A DNA stretch of 64,000 nt from an uncultured Methylophaga sp. (GTDB lineage: Bacteria > Pseudomonadota > Gammaproteobacteria > Nitrosococcales > Methylophagaceae), in contig NZ_CAMYKO010000002.1 in assembly GCF_947259025.1 (NCBI RefSeq), positions 124,001 to 188,000 of the forward strand. The letters are read 5' to 3'. The notes below the pieces were generated by a model. That model was not told the origin of the DNA. It saw only the letters and a program-made list of their open reading frames with translations, and did not search any database. Shown one piece after another: positions 16,683 to 26,285 of the stretch. Position 1 is the first letter of the stretch, and every line of letters starts with the position of its first letter. The position numbers and the translations under genes were made by a program.

Positions 16683-17551
16683 GTCATTTCCATACTTGCC
16701 TGAATCAGTCGCTCAACAAAAAACTCCATATGGCCGCGCGGTTGTTTTTGCACCGGCCAGTATTCGATTTTTTTGGCCAGATGCGCAAAAGCGGTGGCCG
16801 CCTTGCTGCGGGGGAAAGCATCGACCACACTGCGCTGCTTTTTGACCGCACGGCGCAAATCGTCATCAAAAGGGACAATACCCATAAAATCGAGCGTGAC
16901 ATCAAGAAAACGGTCGCAGACCAATGAAATTTTATCAAACAGCTCGCGACCTTCCTGCACATTGCGGCTCATATTGGCAATGATATGGAAGCGTTCGACG
17001 CCATGTTCGCGGCTGAGCAGTTTGATCAGGGCATAGGCATCGGTAATGGAAGCCGGCTCATCGCAGACCACCACGATGACTTCCTGCGCCGCTTTGCTGA
17101 AACTGACCACGCTGTCGGCGATACCGGCAGCACTGTCGATCAGTAAGACATCGATATGCTGATCCATTTCACTGAATGCCTGGATCATGCCGGCATGTTC
17201 AGCCGTGCTCAGCTCGGCCATTTTCTGTACGCCCGAGGCGGCTGGGATGATTTTCAGTCCGGCAGGACCCTCAACAATGATATCGCTGAGCGTTTTGCTG
17301 CCGTCCAGCACGTGCAACAGGTTGAACTGCGGGTGCAGACCCAGCATCACGTCAATGTTGGCAAGACCCAGGTCAGCATCCAGCAGCACCACCTCTTTGC
17401 CTTGTGACGCCATTGCCACCCCGAGGTTGACGGTGACATTGGTCTTGCCGACGCCGCCCTTGCCACTGGCAATGGCAATGACCTTAACCGGCCGTGGCGG
17501 GTTGACCTGACGTCGCAGGCCGGCAGCCTGATCCTGAGAATTTTCAGCCAT
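16679..17551 (-). CDS. fleN: Flagellar number regulator FleN/FlhG (MinD-like ATPase)
   Basis: FleN (FlhG) limits polar flagella to one, partly by restraining the activator FleQ. The 290-residue MinD-like ATPase has a deviant Walker A box IASGKGGVGKTNVTVNLG, a Walker A-linked switch VVLLDADLGLANIDVMLGLH, and Walker B-type VLLIDSAAGIADSVVSF. The C-terminal region FVERLIQASMEMT is the membrane-targeting helix position. The longest frame starts at a TTG (17560), but the ATG at 17551 sits 11 bases from GGAGG in the flhF tail and gives the usual MAEN-type start. The gene overlaps flhF by 8 bases and fliA by 4. Confidence 0.93.
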   Translation of the reverse strand: MAENSQDQAAGLRRQVNPPRPVKVIAIASGKGGVGKTNVTVNLGVAMASQGKEVVLLDADLGLANIDVMLGLHPQFNLLHVLDGSKTLSDIIVEGPAGLKIIPAASGVQKMAELSTAEHAGMIQAFSEMDQHIDVLLIDSAAGIADSVVSFSKAAQEVIVVVCDEPASITDAYALIKLLSREHGVERFHIIANMSRNVQEGRELFDKISLVCDRFLDVTLDFMGIVPFDDDLRRAVKKQRSVVDAFPRSKAATAFAHLAKKIEYWPVQKQPRGHMEFFVERLIQASMEMT

Positions 17552-18743
17552 AGGCGGCAAAACCTCCGTAGCTGGACAAGGTTTGCGGGTCCAGTTGTTG
17601 TTCTTCGTTCATTAATTCACTGGCCTGGTTAACCAGGCTGTTGGGACGGGCCAGGCTCAGGTCTTCCGGCACCTGCTGGCCATTGGCCAGATAAGCCAGC
17701 GGCATGTTGTGGCGAATCATGGCGGAGATCGCGCCGCCCAGACTACTGGCCTCATCGGTCTTGGTTAATATACAGCCGCTTAAAGCCAGGTGCGAGAATG
17801 CTTTTATGGTGTCGTCCATGGCGCTGGCCTGAGTGTTGGCTGACAGGGTCAGGTAGGTTCTGACTCTGGGTGACTGCTGTTTGAGCAGAGCAAATTTTTC
17901 ACTCAGTTGCATATCACGCTGATTCATTCCAGCAGTATCTATCAGGATAAAACGGCGATCAAGCAAATCGCCCAGAGTTTCGGCCAGTTCCGAGTGATCT
18001 CTGGCGACGCGGATCGGTACACCCAGGATGCGGGCATAGCTGCGAAGCTGTTCCTGACCGCCGATGCGGTAACAGTCGGTGGTAACCAGCGCGACTTGGC
18101 GGGCACCGTGTTTCAAGGCGCAGCGGGCGGCGAGCTTGGCGATGGTGGTGGTTTTGCCGACACCGGTAGGGCCGACCAGAGCGTAGATGCCTCCCTGCGA
18201 CAGAAAGTCTTGCTCTGCCAGCGGGATTTGGGCGGCAAGACGGCCCATGGACTGCCGCCAGGCAGTTTCCAGATCATCGATACCGGCCATCTGCGCAGTG
18301 ATGGTTTTGGCAATCTCTACATCCACGCCCATGTGCAGGAAGCGTTTAAGTAACTGCATCTGGGTGGGGCTCTGGCGTTCCATATCTTTCCAGGTCAGAT
18401 CGGAAAGCTGGTTCTGCAGCATATCGCGGAGGCTGGCGATTTCGCGGCGCATCTGAACCAGGGTAGGTTCCTGTGACCAGATATTTTCACGTGGCGCGGC
18501 GGCAGCCGGCACGTCGCGTTCCAATGTTGAAGGATTGATTTCCACCCGGGGTTGTTCCGGTGCCGCCGCTGTCGGTTGTGCCTGGCGGCGGAACTGGCTT
18601 TCGTCATAGTCAGTAGCGGCGACAATTTCGATACCGCCGTCAACCCGGGTGTTGGACAGGATTACGGCATCGGGGCCCAGCACATCCCGGACTTCACGAA
18701 TCGCCTGACGAACATCAGCAGCCTGGAATCGTTTGATTTTCAT
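17544..18743 (-). CDS. flhF: Flagellar polar-placement GTPase FlhF
   Basis: FlhF is an SRP-type GTPase that marks the cell pole where the flagellum is built, acting with FleN. The 399-residue protein has the basic N-terminal B domain (MKIKRFQAADVRQAIREVRD), a variable middle region, and the NG domain: G1 LVGPTGVGKTTTIAKLAARC, the DCYRIGGQEQL motif, G3 FILIDTAGMNQRD, G4 LTKTDEASSLG, and the closing GQQVPEDLSLARP. All GTP-binding motifs appear intact. Position between flhA and fleN is conserved in Vibrio and Pseudomonas. A 31-bp gap separates it from flhA. Confidence 0.97.
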   Translation of the reverse strand: MKIKRFQAADVRQAIREVRDVLGPDAVILSNTRVDGGIEIVAATDYDESQFRRQAQPTAAAPEQPRVEINPSTLERDVPAAAAPRENIWSQEPTLVQMRREIASLRDMLQNQLSDLTWKDMERQSPTQMQLLKRFLHMGVDVEIAKTITAQMAGIDDLETAWRQSMGRLAAQIPLAEQDFLSQGGIYALVGPTGVGKTTTIAKLAARCALKHGARQVALVTTDCYRIGGQEQLRSYARILGVPIRVARDHSELAETLGDLLDRRFILIDTAGMNQRDMQLSEKFALLKQQSPRVRTYLTLSANTQASAMDDTIKAFSHLALSGCILTKTDEASSLGGAISAMIRHNMPLAYLANGQQVPEDLSLARPNSLVNQASELMNEEQQLDPQTLSSYGGFAAYG

Positions 18744-18774
18744 AATTCAGCTCTTCCTCACATAAGCCTAATCA

Positions 18775-20859
18775 TCAGCGGCCGACATTGGCCACAATCC
18801 TGATTTGCTTGTTGTCCGGTATCTCGTTGTAGGACAACACGTTCAGGCCCGGAATCGAGTGGCGGATAAAGCGCGAAATCCAACTGCGCAACCCTGCCTG
18901 TACCACCAGAATGGCGGCATCGCCTGTCATTTCCTGTCTTTGCGTCACTTCCTGCAGATTCTTATGCATGTTCTCCGCCAGACCGGGTTCCAGACTTGCG
19001 CCACCTTCACCGGATGCCTGCAGAGTTTTCAGCAATATCTGTTCCAGTTCAGGATCGAGGGTAATGATGGGCAGTTCATGATTGGTGCCATTGATGTGCT
19101 GGATGATGGAGTGACTCAATGCCATCCTTACAGCTGCGGTAATGGCCTCCGGGTCTGGATTACGCGCCGCCTGTTCAGAGATGGATTCGGTAATGGTGCG
19201 GATGTCGCGGATCGGAATATTTTCTTCCAGCAGGTTCTGCAGGACTTTCTGCACTGTGCCCAGTGGCACGGTGTCGGGCACCAGGCCTTCCACCAGCTTG
19301 GGCGCCGTTTTGGCCAGGTTATCCAGCAGGTGCTGGACTTCCTCGCGGCCCAGCAGATCCTGGGCGTGGTTATTGAGGATTTTGCTCAGATGCGTGGCAA
19401 TCACGGTATCGACATCAACCACGGTATAGCCCTGTGCCTGGGCATGTTCACGCTGTCCGGTTTCAATCCAGACGGCATCAAGACCGAAGGCCGGATCTTC
19501 GGTTTTCACCCCGTCCAGGTCGCCAAAAACTTGACCCGGATTGATCGCAAGCATGCGGTCGGGATAGATCTCGGCCTCACCGAAAGTCACGCCAAACAGG
19601 GTAATTTGATAGGCCGTGGGTGCCAGATCCAGATTGTCGCGGATATGTACCGGCGGGATAAGAAACCCCATTTCCTGCGAGATTTTTTTACGTATACCTT
19701 TGATTCGATTCATTAACTGACCGCCCTGGTTTTTATCCACCAATGGAATCAGACGGTAGCCGACTTCAAGGCCGATGGGATCGACGGGGCTCAGATCATC
19801 CCAGCTCAGCTCACGCTGTTCCTGGCGGTTCTCCGCCTGTGGCTGCTGGGCGGCGACTTCGGCTGCAGCGGCAGCTTTTTGACGTTGGTATGACAGCCAC
19901 GCCACGGTGCCGCCGATAGCAGCGAGAATCAGAAAGGGCAGATTGGGCATACCCGGGACCAGACCCAGTCCGCCGAGGATGGCGGAAGTGATGGCCAAGG
20001 TTTTGTGGTTGCTCATTAACTGGCCGATGATCTGTTCGCCCATATCCTGCTCTTTGGTAGAGCGGGTGACCAGCAGGCCGGCGGCTGAGGCCAGTAACAA
20101 AGAAGGAATCTGTGCCACCAGGCCGTCACCGATGGTGAGCAGGGTGTAATACTGTGCGGCTTGGGCAAAGCTCAAATCATGCTGGGCCACGCCGATAATA
20201 AAGCCGCCCAGAATATTGATCACCAGGATCAGAATACCGGCGATGGCGTCACCGCGTACAAATTTACTGGCACCGTCCATGGAGCCGTAGAAGTCGGATT
20301 CCTGCATGATCTCTTCACGGCGGCGGCGGGCTTCGTCCTGATCAATCAGGCCGGCATTGAGATCGGCATCGATCGCCATCTGTTTACCGGGCATGGAATC
20401 GAGGGTAAAGCGGGCACTGACTTCGGCAATCCGAGTCGCGCCTTTGGTGACCACTACAAAGTTGATGATGACCAGGATCGCAAACACTACGAAACCGACC
20501 GCGTAGTTACCACCGATCACGAATTCACCAAAGGCTTCAATCACATTACCGGCGGCAGCGGTGCCGGTATGGCCTTCCAGCAAGATGATGCGGGTAGAAG
20601 CGACGTTCAGCGCCAGCCGCAGCAGGGTGGCAATCAGCAAAATGCTGGGAAAGGCAGCAAAATGCAGCGGCTTGAGCATGTAGATACTGGCGAGGACAAT
20701 CACCAGCGACAGGGCGATATTGAAGCTGAACAGCATGTCCAGCATAAACGCTGGCAGCGGCAGGATTACCATTGCCAGCAGGGCAACCAGTAACATCGGG
20801 GTGGCCAGGTGGCCGTTCACCACGGATTTGAAACGGGCGGCCAAAACGTTATTTTCCAT
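18775..20859 (-). CDS. flhA: Flagellar export gate protein FlhA
   Basis: FlhA forms the nine-fold export gate that receives subunits and chaperones. The 694-residue protein has eight predicted membrane helices in its first half (for example LLVALLAMVILPLPAFMLDM and NIALSLVIVLASIYML). The conserved FHIPEP region between helices 4 and 5 reads VSARFTLDSMPGKQMAIDAD followed by LNAGLIDQDEARRRREEI. The cytoplasmic C-terminal domain begins near GLEVGYRLIPLVDKNQGG. It is separated from flhB by 52 bp that include a small imperfect hairpin (AAAGCGC-CGCA-GCGCCTTT on the plus strand). Confidence 0.97.
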   Translation of the reverse strand: MENNVLAARFKSVVNGHLATPMLLVALLAMVILPLPAFMLDMLFSFNIALSLVIVLASIYMLKPLHFAAFPSILLIATLLRLALNVASTRIILLEGHTGTAAAGNVIEAFGEFVIGGNYAVGFVVFAILVIINFVVVTKGATRIAEVSARFTLDSMPGKQMAIDADLNAGLIDQDEARRRREEIMQESDFYGSMDGASKFVRGDAIAGILILVINILGGFIIGVAQHDLSFAQAAQYYTLLTIGDGLVAQIPSLLLASAAGLLVTRSTKEQDMGEQIIGQLMSNHKTLAITSAILGGLGLVPGMPNLPFLILAAIGGTVAWLSYQRQKAAAAAEVAAQQPQAENRQEQRELSWDDLSPVDPIGLEVGYRLIPLVDKNQGGQLMNRIKGIRKKISQEMGFLIPPVHIRDNLDLAPTAYQITLFGVTFGEAEIYPDRMLAINPGQVFGDLDGVKTEDPAFGLDAVWIETGQREHAQAQGYTVVDVDTVIATHLSKILNNHAQDLLGREEVQHLLDNLAKTAPKLVEGLVPDTVPLGTVQKVLQNLLEENIPIRDIRTITESISEQAARNPDPEAITAAVRMALSHSIIQHINGTNHELPIITLDPELEQILLKTLQASGEGGASLEPGLAENMHKNLQEVTQRQEMTGDAAILVVQAGLRSWISRFIRHSIPGLNVLSYNEIPDNKQIRIVANVGR

Positions 20860-20911
20860 CTACAATCCTTAACCGTAATAAGTTGTTGCTAAAGCGCCGC
20901 AGCGCCTTTTA

Positions 20912-22048
20912 TTACGAATCTCGCTTCAGTTCATCAGGTATCGGCAGGTCTTCCGGGTTCAAGCGCGGTTTGTTGCCACCCTGTTTGTGGTAACGCCGCA
21001 ACTGGAACACAAAAGCCAGCACCTGAGCTACTGCAATATACAGACCAGATGGAATCTCATCGCCGATTTCGGTTGAGTAATAGACTGCCCGGGTCAACGG
21101 CGGCGCAGCCAGAATCGGCACTTCGTTATTGTCGGCGACCAGACGGATTTGCTGGGAAATCAGATCCGCGCCTTTGGCGACCACCACCGGCGCCCCATCG
21201 CTGGTCTGGTCATATTTGATGGCAACCGCATAATGTGTCGGGTTAGTGATAACAACATCTGCGGACGGAATATCCTCCATCATCCGCTGCTGCGATAACT
21301 GCACCTGCAGGCGACGGATGCGGCCTTTCACCTCCGGATTACCATCGGTGTCTTTCATCTCGTCTTTGACTTCCTGCTTGGTCATGCGCAGCTGGCGGGC
21401 ATGGTTCCAGATCTGAAACGGCACATCGATCAACGCAATCAGAATCAGGCTGGCGGTGATCGCCAGAAATACCCACAAGGTCAGATAACCCAGATCAGCC
21501 ATGGCGACTTCGACTTCCTGTCGGCCGAGTGTCAATAATTGGTCACGGATTCCCCACAAAATCGCGGTGGCAAAAGCACCGACCAAAATAAACTTACCCA
21601 AAGCTTTCGCGAGTTCTATCAATCCCTGCGGGCCGAAGATACGTTTCAGGCCTTTGAGTGGGTCCAGCCTCTCTCCTTTGGGGGCCATAGCCTGGCCGGA
21701 AAAATTCCAGCCGCCGATGAGGGCCGGAGCGGCCAGTGCTGCTACCACGGTTACGGCCATGAAGATCCCCAGATCGAAAGCCATGATTTCAATGCCCTGG
21801 ATAAAGGTATTGACCATGGCATCGGTATCAAACAGCTGCTTACGGGTGAGGCTGAATGAGAGGGTCATGACTTCACCCAGGTCGGCAATAATGTTTTCGC
21901 CCACAAAGAACAGGGCGATCGCACTGAGGATCATCACCAGCACCGTGGTCAGCTCACGGGATCGCGGAACCTGGCCTTTTTCCCGCGCCTCTTCCAGGCG
22001 CTTGGCCGTGGGTTCTTCTGTTTTTTCCTGACCGCTCTCTTCAGCCAT
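20912..22048 (-). CDS. flhB: Flagellar export switch protein FlhB
   Basis: FlhB controls the order of export and cuts itself between Asn and Pro when the hook is done. The 378-residue protein opens with the charged EKTEEPTAKRLEEAREKGQV segment, has four membrane helices (such as TTVLVMILSAIALFFVGENI), and a cytoplasmic domain with the self-cleavage motif ADVVITNPTHYAVAIKYD. The C-terminal tail is short and basic. Its ATG overlaps the fliR stop by 8 bases. The small FlhB-like protein after fliK at 5262 looks like a second copy of the cleaved domain of this protein. Confidence 0.97.
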   Translation of the reverse strand: MAEESGQEKTEEPTAKRLEEAREKGQVPRSRELTTVLVMILSAIALFFVGENIIADLGEVMTLSFSLTRKQLFDTDAMVNTFIQGIEIMAFDLGIFMAVTVVAALAAPALIGGWNFSGQAMAPKGERLDPLKGLKRIFGPQGLIELAKALGKFILVGAFATAILWGIRDQLLTLGRQEVEVAMADLGYLTLWVFLAITASLILIALIDVPFQIWNHARQLRMTKQEVKDEMKDTDGNPEVKGRIRRLQVQLSQQRMMEDIPSADVVITNPTHYAVAIKYDQTSDGAPVVVAKGADLISQQIRLVADNNEVPILAAPPLTRAVYYSTEIGDEIPSGLYIAVAQVLAFVFQLRRYHKQGGNKPRLNPEDLPIPDELKRDS

Positions 22049-22823
22049 CGCGTGTTACCAGCAGGCGTGCCATTTGCAGCATATGGTCGCTCATATTCAC
22101 CAGGTGCTCACCAACCAGCGGCAGCGTTACCATAATGATCACAAACCCGGTAATGATGGTCATTGGGAAGCCGATAGTGAACGGACTGATTTGCGGTGCT
22201 GCCCGCGACAGAATACCGAACGACAGATTGACCATCATCAGGGAACCTATCGCCGGTAATGCAATAATGACACCAGCCGCATACATCCAGCTTGCCTGGG
22301 CCACCACGTCACGAAAATCATTGGCGATTAGCCCTTTTGCCGCCACCGGCATGGTGGTGAAACTCTCATTGATGACCTGAATCATGATCAGGTGGCCGTC
22401 AATCGTGACGAATAATAAGGTCACCATGATCAGGTAAAGCTGACTGATCACCGGCACCATCACGCCATTCTGTGGATCCACCATGGAGGCAAAACCCAGG
22501 CCCATCTGCATGGCAACGATCTGACCGGCCACAATAAACGCATTGAATAACAGCTGCAGCATAAAGCCCATGCAGGCACCAATCAGAATCTGATGGGCAA
22601 TAATCAGCAGGCCGCTGGCACTGAGTGGTGCGACTTGCGGCATTTCGCTGGGGATGGTGGGAATAATGACCATGCTCGCTGCCAACGCAATCAATAGCCG
22701 GGCTCGGGCACTGACAAAATTACTGCTGAAAATCGGCGCGACCATGATCATGGCGGTAATACGGAAAAACGGCCACAGATAACTGCCCAGAGCGCCGGTG
22801 ATCTCAGCGATGCTGAATTCCAT
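22041..22823 (-). CDS. fliR: Flagellar export channel protein FliR
   Basis: FliR is part of the FliPQR core of the export channel. The 260-residue protein is almost wholly membrane-embedded, with five to six hydrophobic segments (LWPFFRITAMIMVAPIF, ARARLLIALAASMVII, LLIIAHQILIGACMGFML, QIVAMQMGLGFASMVDPQNG and VITGFVIIMVTLPLV). The conserved GLGFASMVDPQNG loop is typical of the family. It sits 5 bases after fliQ and overlaps flhB. Gene order fliO-P-Q-R-flhB is the usual one. Confidence 0.96.
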   Translation of the reverse strand: MEFSIAEITGALGSYLWPFFRITAMIMVAPIFSSNFVSARARLLIALAASMVIIPTIPSEMPQVAPLSASGLLIIAHQILIGACMGFMLQLLFNAFIVAGQIVAMQMGLGFASMVDPQNGVMVPVISQLYLIMVTLLFVTIDGHLIMIQVINESFTTMPVAAKGLIANDFRDVVAQASWMYAAGVIIALPAIGSLMMVNLSFGILSRAAPQISPFTIGFPMTIITGFVIIMVTLPLVGEHLVNMSDHMLQMARLLVTRDG

Positions 22824-22828
22824 CGCCT

Positions 22829-23098
22829 TTAACCAATCAGGAACGGAATATCTTCAAACAGGCGACGGGCGAAATTGATTAGCATGCCCAGCATCCACGG
22901 GCCCGCCACCATCAACACCAGCAGGGTGGTGAACAGTTTGGGAATGAAGGTCAGTGTCTGTTCGTTAATCGACGTTGCCGCCTGGAACATGCTCACTAAC
23001 AGGCCGATGCCCAGTGCCGGTAACAAAATGGCCGCTATCAAGAGGGTAATGATCTCCAGCGTCTGTTGCATCACGGTGAGTACGGTTTCGGGCGTCAT
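22829..23098 (-). CDS. fliQ: Flagellar export channel protein FliQ
   Basis: FliQ is a small two-helix subunit of the FliPQR export channel, four copies of which wrap the outside. At 89 residues it has normal length. The helices are LEIITLLIAAILLPALGIGLL and FTTLLVLMVAGPWMLGMLINF, joined by the conserved loop VSMFQAATSINEQTLTFIPK. It starts 3 bases after the fliP stop and ends 5 bases before fliR. Confidence 0.96.
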   Translation of the reverse strand: MTPETVLTVMQQTLEIITLLIAAILLPALGIGLLVSMFQAATSINEQTLTFIPKLFTTLLVLMVAGPWMLGMLINFARRLFEDIPFLIG

Positions 23099-23101
23099 GG
23101 C

Positions 23102-23839
23102 TTATATATAAAAACTCGAGGCCAAAGTGCCCATCAACAGGGCCCAGCCATCTATCAACACGAACAGCATGAGTTTGAACGGCAGTGATATCAGCATCGG
23201 TGACAGCATCATCATACCCATGGCCATTAATACACTGGCGACCACCAGATCGATGATCAGAAACGGAATAAAGATTAGAAAGCCAATCTGAAAAGCCGTT
23301 TTCAGTTCGCTGGTGACAAAGGAAGGCAGCAGCAGGCTGTAGGGAATATCATCCGGGGTTTCCATGGCCTCGTAACCACCGATGGATGCAAACAGTTCGA
23401 TATCACTCTCGCGGGTCTGGGCCAGCATAAACTCGCGGAATGGCGCCCCGCCCCGTTCAAATGCTGTAGTAAATTCTATTTCACCATCCATATAAGGCAC
23501 CACCGCATCGTCGTATGCCTGGCCGAACACCGGGTGCATAAGAAAAATGGTTAGAAACAAAGCCAGGCCAATCAGGATCTGGTTGGATGGGGTGGACTGC
23601 ACGCCCATCGCCTGGCGCAGAATGGCCAGCACGATGATGATACGCGTGAATGAGGTCATCATCATCAGCCCTGCCGGCAACAGGGTTAGCACCGTCATCA
23701 GTGCCAGGATCTGCAAGGTGATGCTATAGCTCTGGCCACCTTCGTCCTCTGTCATGGTAATCGCCGGGATACCCTGTTCGGCACCGAAAGCAAGCAGCGG
23801 CGACAACATCAGGGCCAACATCAGCAACCAACGCATCAT
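23102..23839 (-). CDS. fliP: Flagellar export channel protein FliP
   Basis: FliP makes the central pore of the flagellar export channel. The 245-residue protein has a cleavable signal peptide ([19 protein letters not shown]), as is usual for FliP, and then hydrophobic helices such as [20 protein letters not shown] and [20 protein letters not shown]. The conserved [20 protein letters not shown] and [19 protein letters not shown] stretches are present, as is a periplasmic domain around [20 protein letters not shown]. Its ATG overlaps the fliO stop (ATGA). Confidence 0.97.
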   Translation of the reverse strand: MMRWLLMLALMLSPLLAFGAEQGIPAITMTEDEGGQSYSITLQILALMTVLTLLPAGLMMMTSFTRIIIVLAILRQAMGVQSTPSNQILIGLALFLTIFLMHPVFGQAYDDAVVPYMDGEIEFTTAFERGGAPFREFMLAQTRESDIELFASIGGYEAMETPDDIPYSLLLPSFVTSELKTAFQIGFLIFIPFLIIDLVVASVLMAMGMMMLSPMLISLPFKLMLFVLIDGWALLMGTLASSFYI

Positions 23840-24261
23840 TGCTTACCCCGTTGCTGCATGATCTGGCGTAGTTTGCCGGCAAAGTCGCCGTTGTTAGAGC
23901 TATCGACTTCCAGCGGTGTAGCCAGTTTGTGTAACAAGTTGATTTGTTGTGGCGTGACGCCCAGCAATAACTGTTCATCACCGATCTGAACCAGCACTGC
24001 CCGTTCGCGGGTGCCGAGAGGCAGGCCGGCAATGACTTTCATCTTGCCACTAGCGGCAGTGTGAAAACTATTGCTGCGCTTAAGCAGCCAGGCCACCAAA
24101 GCAATGCAGACCAGTACCAGGATCAAGCCCAGTAAAGTTTGCAACAGGCTGGATGCTGATACCGGCGACTCGCCCAGTGTTCGAGCAGTATTGGCCTGTT
24201 CAGCGGCATAAAGGGGCAGGGCCAGCAGCCACAGGCTGCAGAATGACAGGATCTGTTTCAT
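23836..24261 (-). CDS. fliO: Flagellar protein FliO
   Basis: FliO is a membrane protein that helps FliP assemble into the export channel. The 141-residue protein has an N-terminal hydrophobic segment that may be a signal peptide ([18 protein letters not shown]), a single membrane helix ([18 protein letters not shown]) and a cytoplasmic domain with [20 protein letters not shown] and [17 protein letters not shown], the conserved FliO core. FliO is the least conserved member of the set, but position between fliN and fliP makes the call firm. It begins 2 bases after the fliN stop. Confidence 0.93.
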   Translation of the reverse strand: MKQILSFCSLWLLALPLYAAEQANTARTLGESPVSASSLLQTLLGLILVLVCIALVAWLLKRSNSFHTAASGKMKVIAGLPLGTRERAVLVQIGDEQLLLGVTPQQINLLHKLATPLEVDSSNNGDFAGKLRQIMQQRGKQ

Positions 24262-24263
24262 TA

Positions 24264-24731
24264 TCAGCGCAGTTTTTTGATGCGCTCGGCAGCGCTGATA
24301 ACATCAGTCAGGCGGATGCCGAACTTGTCATTGACCACCACCACTTCGCCGTGGGCAATCAGGGTGTCATTGACCAGTACGTCCATTGGTTCACCGGCCA
24401 GTCGATCCAGTTCTACCACCGAGCCCTGACTCAGTTGCAACAGATTGCGGATACTGATTTTGGTGCGGCCGATTTCCATGGAAATGGTGACCGGGATGTC
24501 CATCACCATATCCAGATCCACATCTTTGCCCGGCTTGCCATCATCATCCAGTTGCGCCACCGGTGCCGGATTGGCCTGCTGTTGCTTACCTTCGGCTTCT
24601 GCCTGTTCCTCCAGTGCTTCCGCCCAAGGGTCACTGGCATCGTCGCTTTCCGGTTCGTCGGCCTGTTCTTCCAGCGCCGCCGCCCATTCGTCAGCCAGTT
24701 CCTGATCTTTTTGTTGGGTGTCGTCACTCAT
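24264..24731 (-). CDS. fliN: Flagellar motor switch protein FliN
   Basis: FliN forms the lower part of the C-ring that docks export substrates and CheY. The 155-residue protein has an unusually long, strongly acidic N-terminal region (residues 1-75, rich in Glu, Asp, Ala and Gln) before the conserved SpoA domain: MDIPVTISMEIGRTKISIRN, then LSQGSVVELDRLAGEPMDV and a closing FGIRLTDVISAAERIKKL. The acidic region contains two related segments, DEWAAALEEQADEPE and DPWAEALEEQAEAEG, that look like an internal repeat. The start overlaps the fliM stop (ATGA). Confidence 0.95.
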   Translation of the reverse strand: MSDDTQQKDQELADEWAAALEEQADEPESDDASDPWAEALEEQAEAEGKQQQANPAPVAQLDDDGKPGKDVDLDMVMDIPVTISMEIGRTKISIRNLLQLSQGSVVELDRLAGEPMDVLVNDTLIAHGEVVVVNDKFGIRLTDVISAAERIKKLR

Positions 24732-25750
24732 TTTTTCTTACCTTTTCGGAGTTGGTAGGTCGGTGTGTAATCGATAGGATGTTCGATGACTTCCTGTATT
24801 TTCAATGCTGCTTTTTCGTTGTGTTCACCATAGCTGGCACGAAACATCGGTACATCTTCCACCATGGTCACCACCTGCTTGGGCATGTCGATGGGGATAA
24901 TGTCGCCGGCCTTGAGCTTGATGATCTGTTCCAGGCTGAGGGTGGCCTCGGCCAGATGTGACCATAGCTCAACCTCGGCGATCTTGATTTCTTCACGCAG
25001 TGCTTTGCCCCAGCGGCCGTCATCCATGGAGCGGTCACTCTGCAGACCGGTATCCAGCAGTTCACGGATAGGTTCCAGCATGGAGTAAGGGAAGGTGACA
25101 TGAATATCGCCGCCGCCACCGTCGAGCTCGATATGAAAGGTGGAAATCACCACCACTTCACTGGGGCTGACGATATTGGCGAACTGCGGGTTGACCTCGT
25201 GGTTTACAAACTCAAAATCGACTTCCATCACCGGCGACCAGGCTTGAGTCAGATCGCGGAAACACAAAGTCAGCACCATGTTGATGACGCGAAGTTCAGT
25301 GGCAGTAAATTCACGACCTTCAATACGGGCCTGGAAACGGCCTTCGCCACCAAAATAGTTATCCAGAATGGTAAATACCAGCTTGGGTTCCAGCACAATC
25401 AGCCCGGTACCGCGCAGGGGGTGGAGATGAATCAGGTTGAGACTGGTGGGCACAAACAGCGTGTGCATATATTCGGAGAACTTCATCACCTGTACGCCGC
25501 CTACCGATATCTCCGCTGAGCGACGCAGCATGTTGAACAAGCTGATCCGCAGGTAACGGCCAAAGCGCTCATTGATCATTTCCAGGGTCGGCATGCGACC
25601 ACGGATAATGCGCTCCTCATTACCGAAGTCGTAAGAGCGGGCGGTACCGCTATCTTCATCCGGCTGGTCGTTAGTCTCCAGCTCGCCGTCGCCCATGCCA
25701 TTCAGCAAGGCATCGACTTCGTCTTGTGACAATATATCGTGGACAGCCAT
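24728..25750 (-). CDS. fliM: Flagellar motor switch protein FliM
   Basis: FliM is the C-ring subunit that binds CheY-P and sets rotation direction. The 340-residue protein begins with the CheY-binding peptide DILSQDEVDALLNG, followed by the middle CheC-like domain (IRGRMPTLEMINERFGRYLR, SEYMHTLFVPTSLNLIHLHP, the GGEGRFQ motif near LDNYF) and the C-terminal SpoA-like domain (VELWSHLAEATLSLEQIIKL). It ends in a basic tail. The gene starts 2 bases after the fliL stop and overlaps fliN. Confidence 0.97.
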   Translation of the reverse strand: MAVHDILSQDEVDALLNGMGDGELETNDQPDEDSGTARSYDFGNEERIIRGRMPTLEMINERFGRYLRISLFNMLRRSAEISVGGVQVMKFSEYMHTLFVPTSLNLIHLHPLRGTGLIVLEPKLVFTILDNYFGGEGRFQARIEGREFTATELRVINMVLTLCFRDLTQAWSPVMEVDFEFVNHEVNPQFANIVSPSEVVVISTFHIELDGGGGDIHVTFPYSMLEPIRELLDTGLQSDRSMDDGRWGKALREEIKIAEVELWSHLAEATLSLEQIIKLKAGDIIPIDMPKQVVTMVEDVPMFRASYGEHNEKAALKIQEVIEHPIDYTPTYQLRKGKKK

Positions 25751-25752
25751 GG

Positions 25753-26253
25753 TTATTGCATGATGAAGCTGGTGAAGTACACCGCTTCCAACTCATCCTC
25801 CAAAGAAGTCTCGGATTTCAAAATCCGGTTTATGGTTTCCAGGCAGGCCTGTTGCAGTACCTGAGAACCCTCGCTGGTCTGCAAGTCGTCATATTTTTGA
25901 CTGTAGAGCAACATCAGCAATTCATGCTGGATGGCAGGCAGGTGAACCTTGACGCTATCAATCACAGCCTGGCTGCGCGCCATCACTTTCATTTTGACTT
26001 GCATATAACGTACCTGCTCATCGCTCTGCTCGGAAAAGTTCACGATAAACGGGTCATCAATGCTGTAATAAATCGGCGCCTGCTTTGCGCTGCTCTGCTC
26101 TGTTGCCGGATCAGCCTCGCCATTTCCCATTAGCATGAATACGCCCAGCCCGATTACTGCCAGCAATAACACCGCGATAAGACCTATCAACAGTTTGATG
26201 GTTTTGTTATTCGCCGGCTCGGCGACGTCAATATCGTCTTTTTGTTCTGCCAT
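25753..26253 (-). CDS. fliL: Flagellar basal body protein FliL
   Basis: FliL surrounds the stator and supports torque. The 166-residue protein has one membrane helix near the N-terminus (LLIGLIAVLLLAVIGLGVFML) and a periplasmic domain with the family pattern: YSIDDPFIVNFSEQSDEQVR, then YMQVKMKVMARSQAVIDSVK and a C-terminal FTSFIMQ. It starts 48 bp after a shorter FliL-like gene. A -24/-12 type promoter sits in that gap, so this gene probably heads the fliLMNOPQR-flhB transcript. The normal single FliL role is likely filled by this copy. Confidence 0.94.
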   Translation of the reverse strand: MAEQKDDIDVAEPANNKTIKLLIGLIAVLLLAVIGLGVFMLMGNGEADPATEQSSAKQAPIYYSIDDPFIVNFSEQSDEQVRYMQVKMKVMARSQAVIDSVKVHLPAIQHELLMLLYSQKYDDLQTSEGSQVLQQACLETINRILKSETSLEDELEAVYFTSFIMQ

Positions 26254-26285
26254 AAAAGCTATCCACGTCGGGTTTATTGATTATT

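Noticed and set aside
20880-20911. Hairpin between flhB and flhA as a terminator
   Set aside because: Imperfect stem with a bulge; on the transcribed minus strand it does not end in a T-run, and the genes belong to one run.
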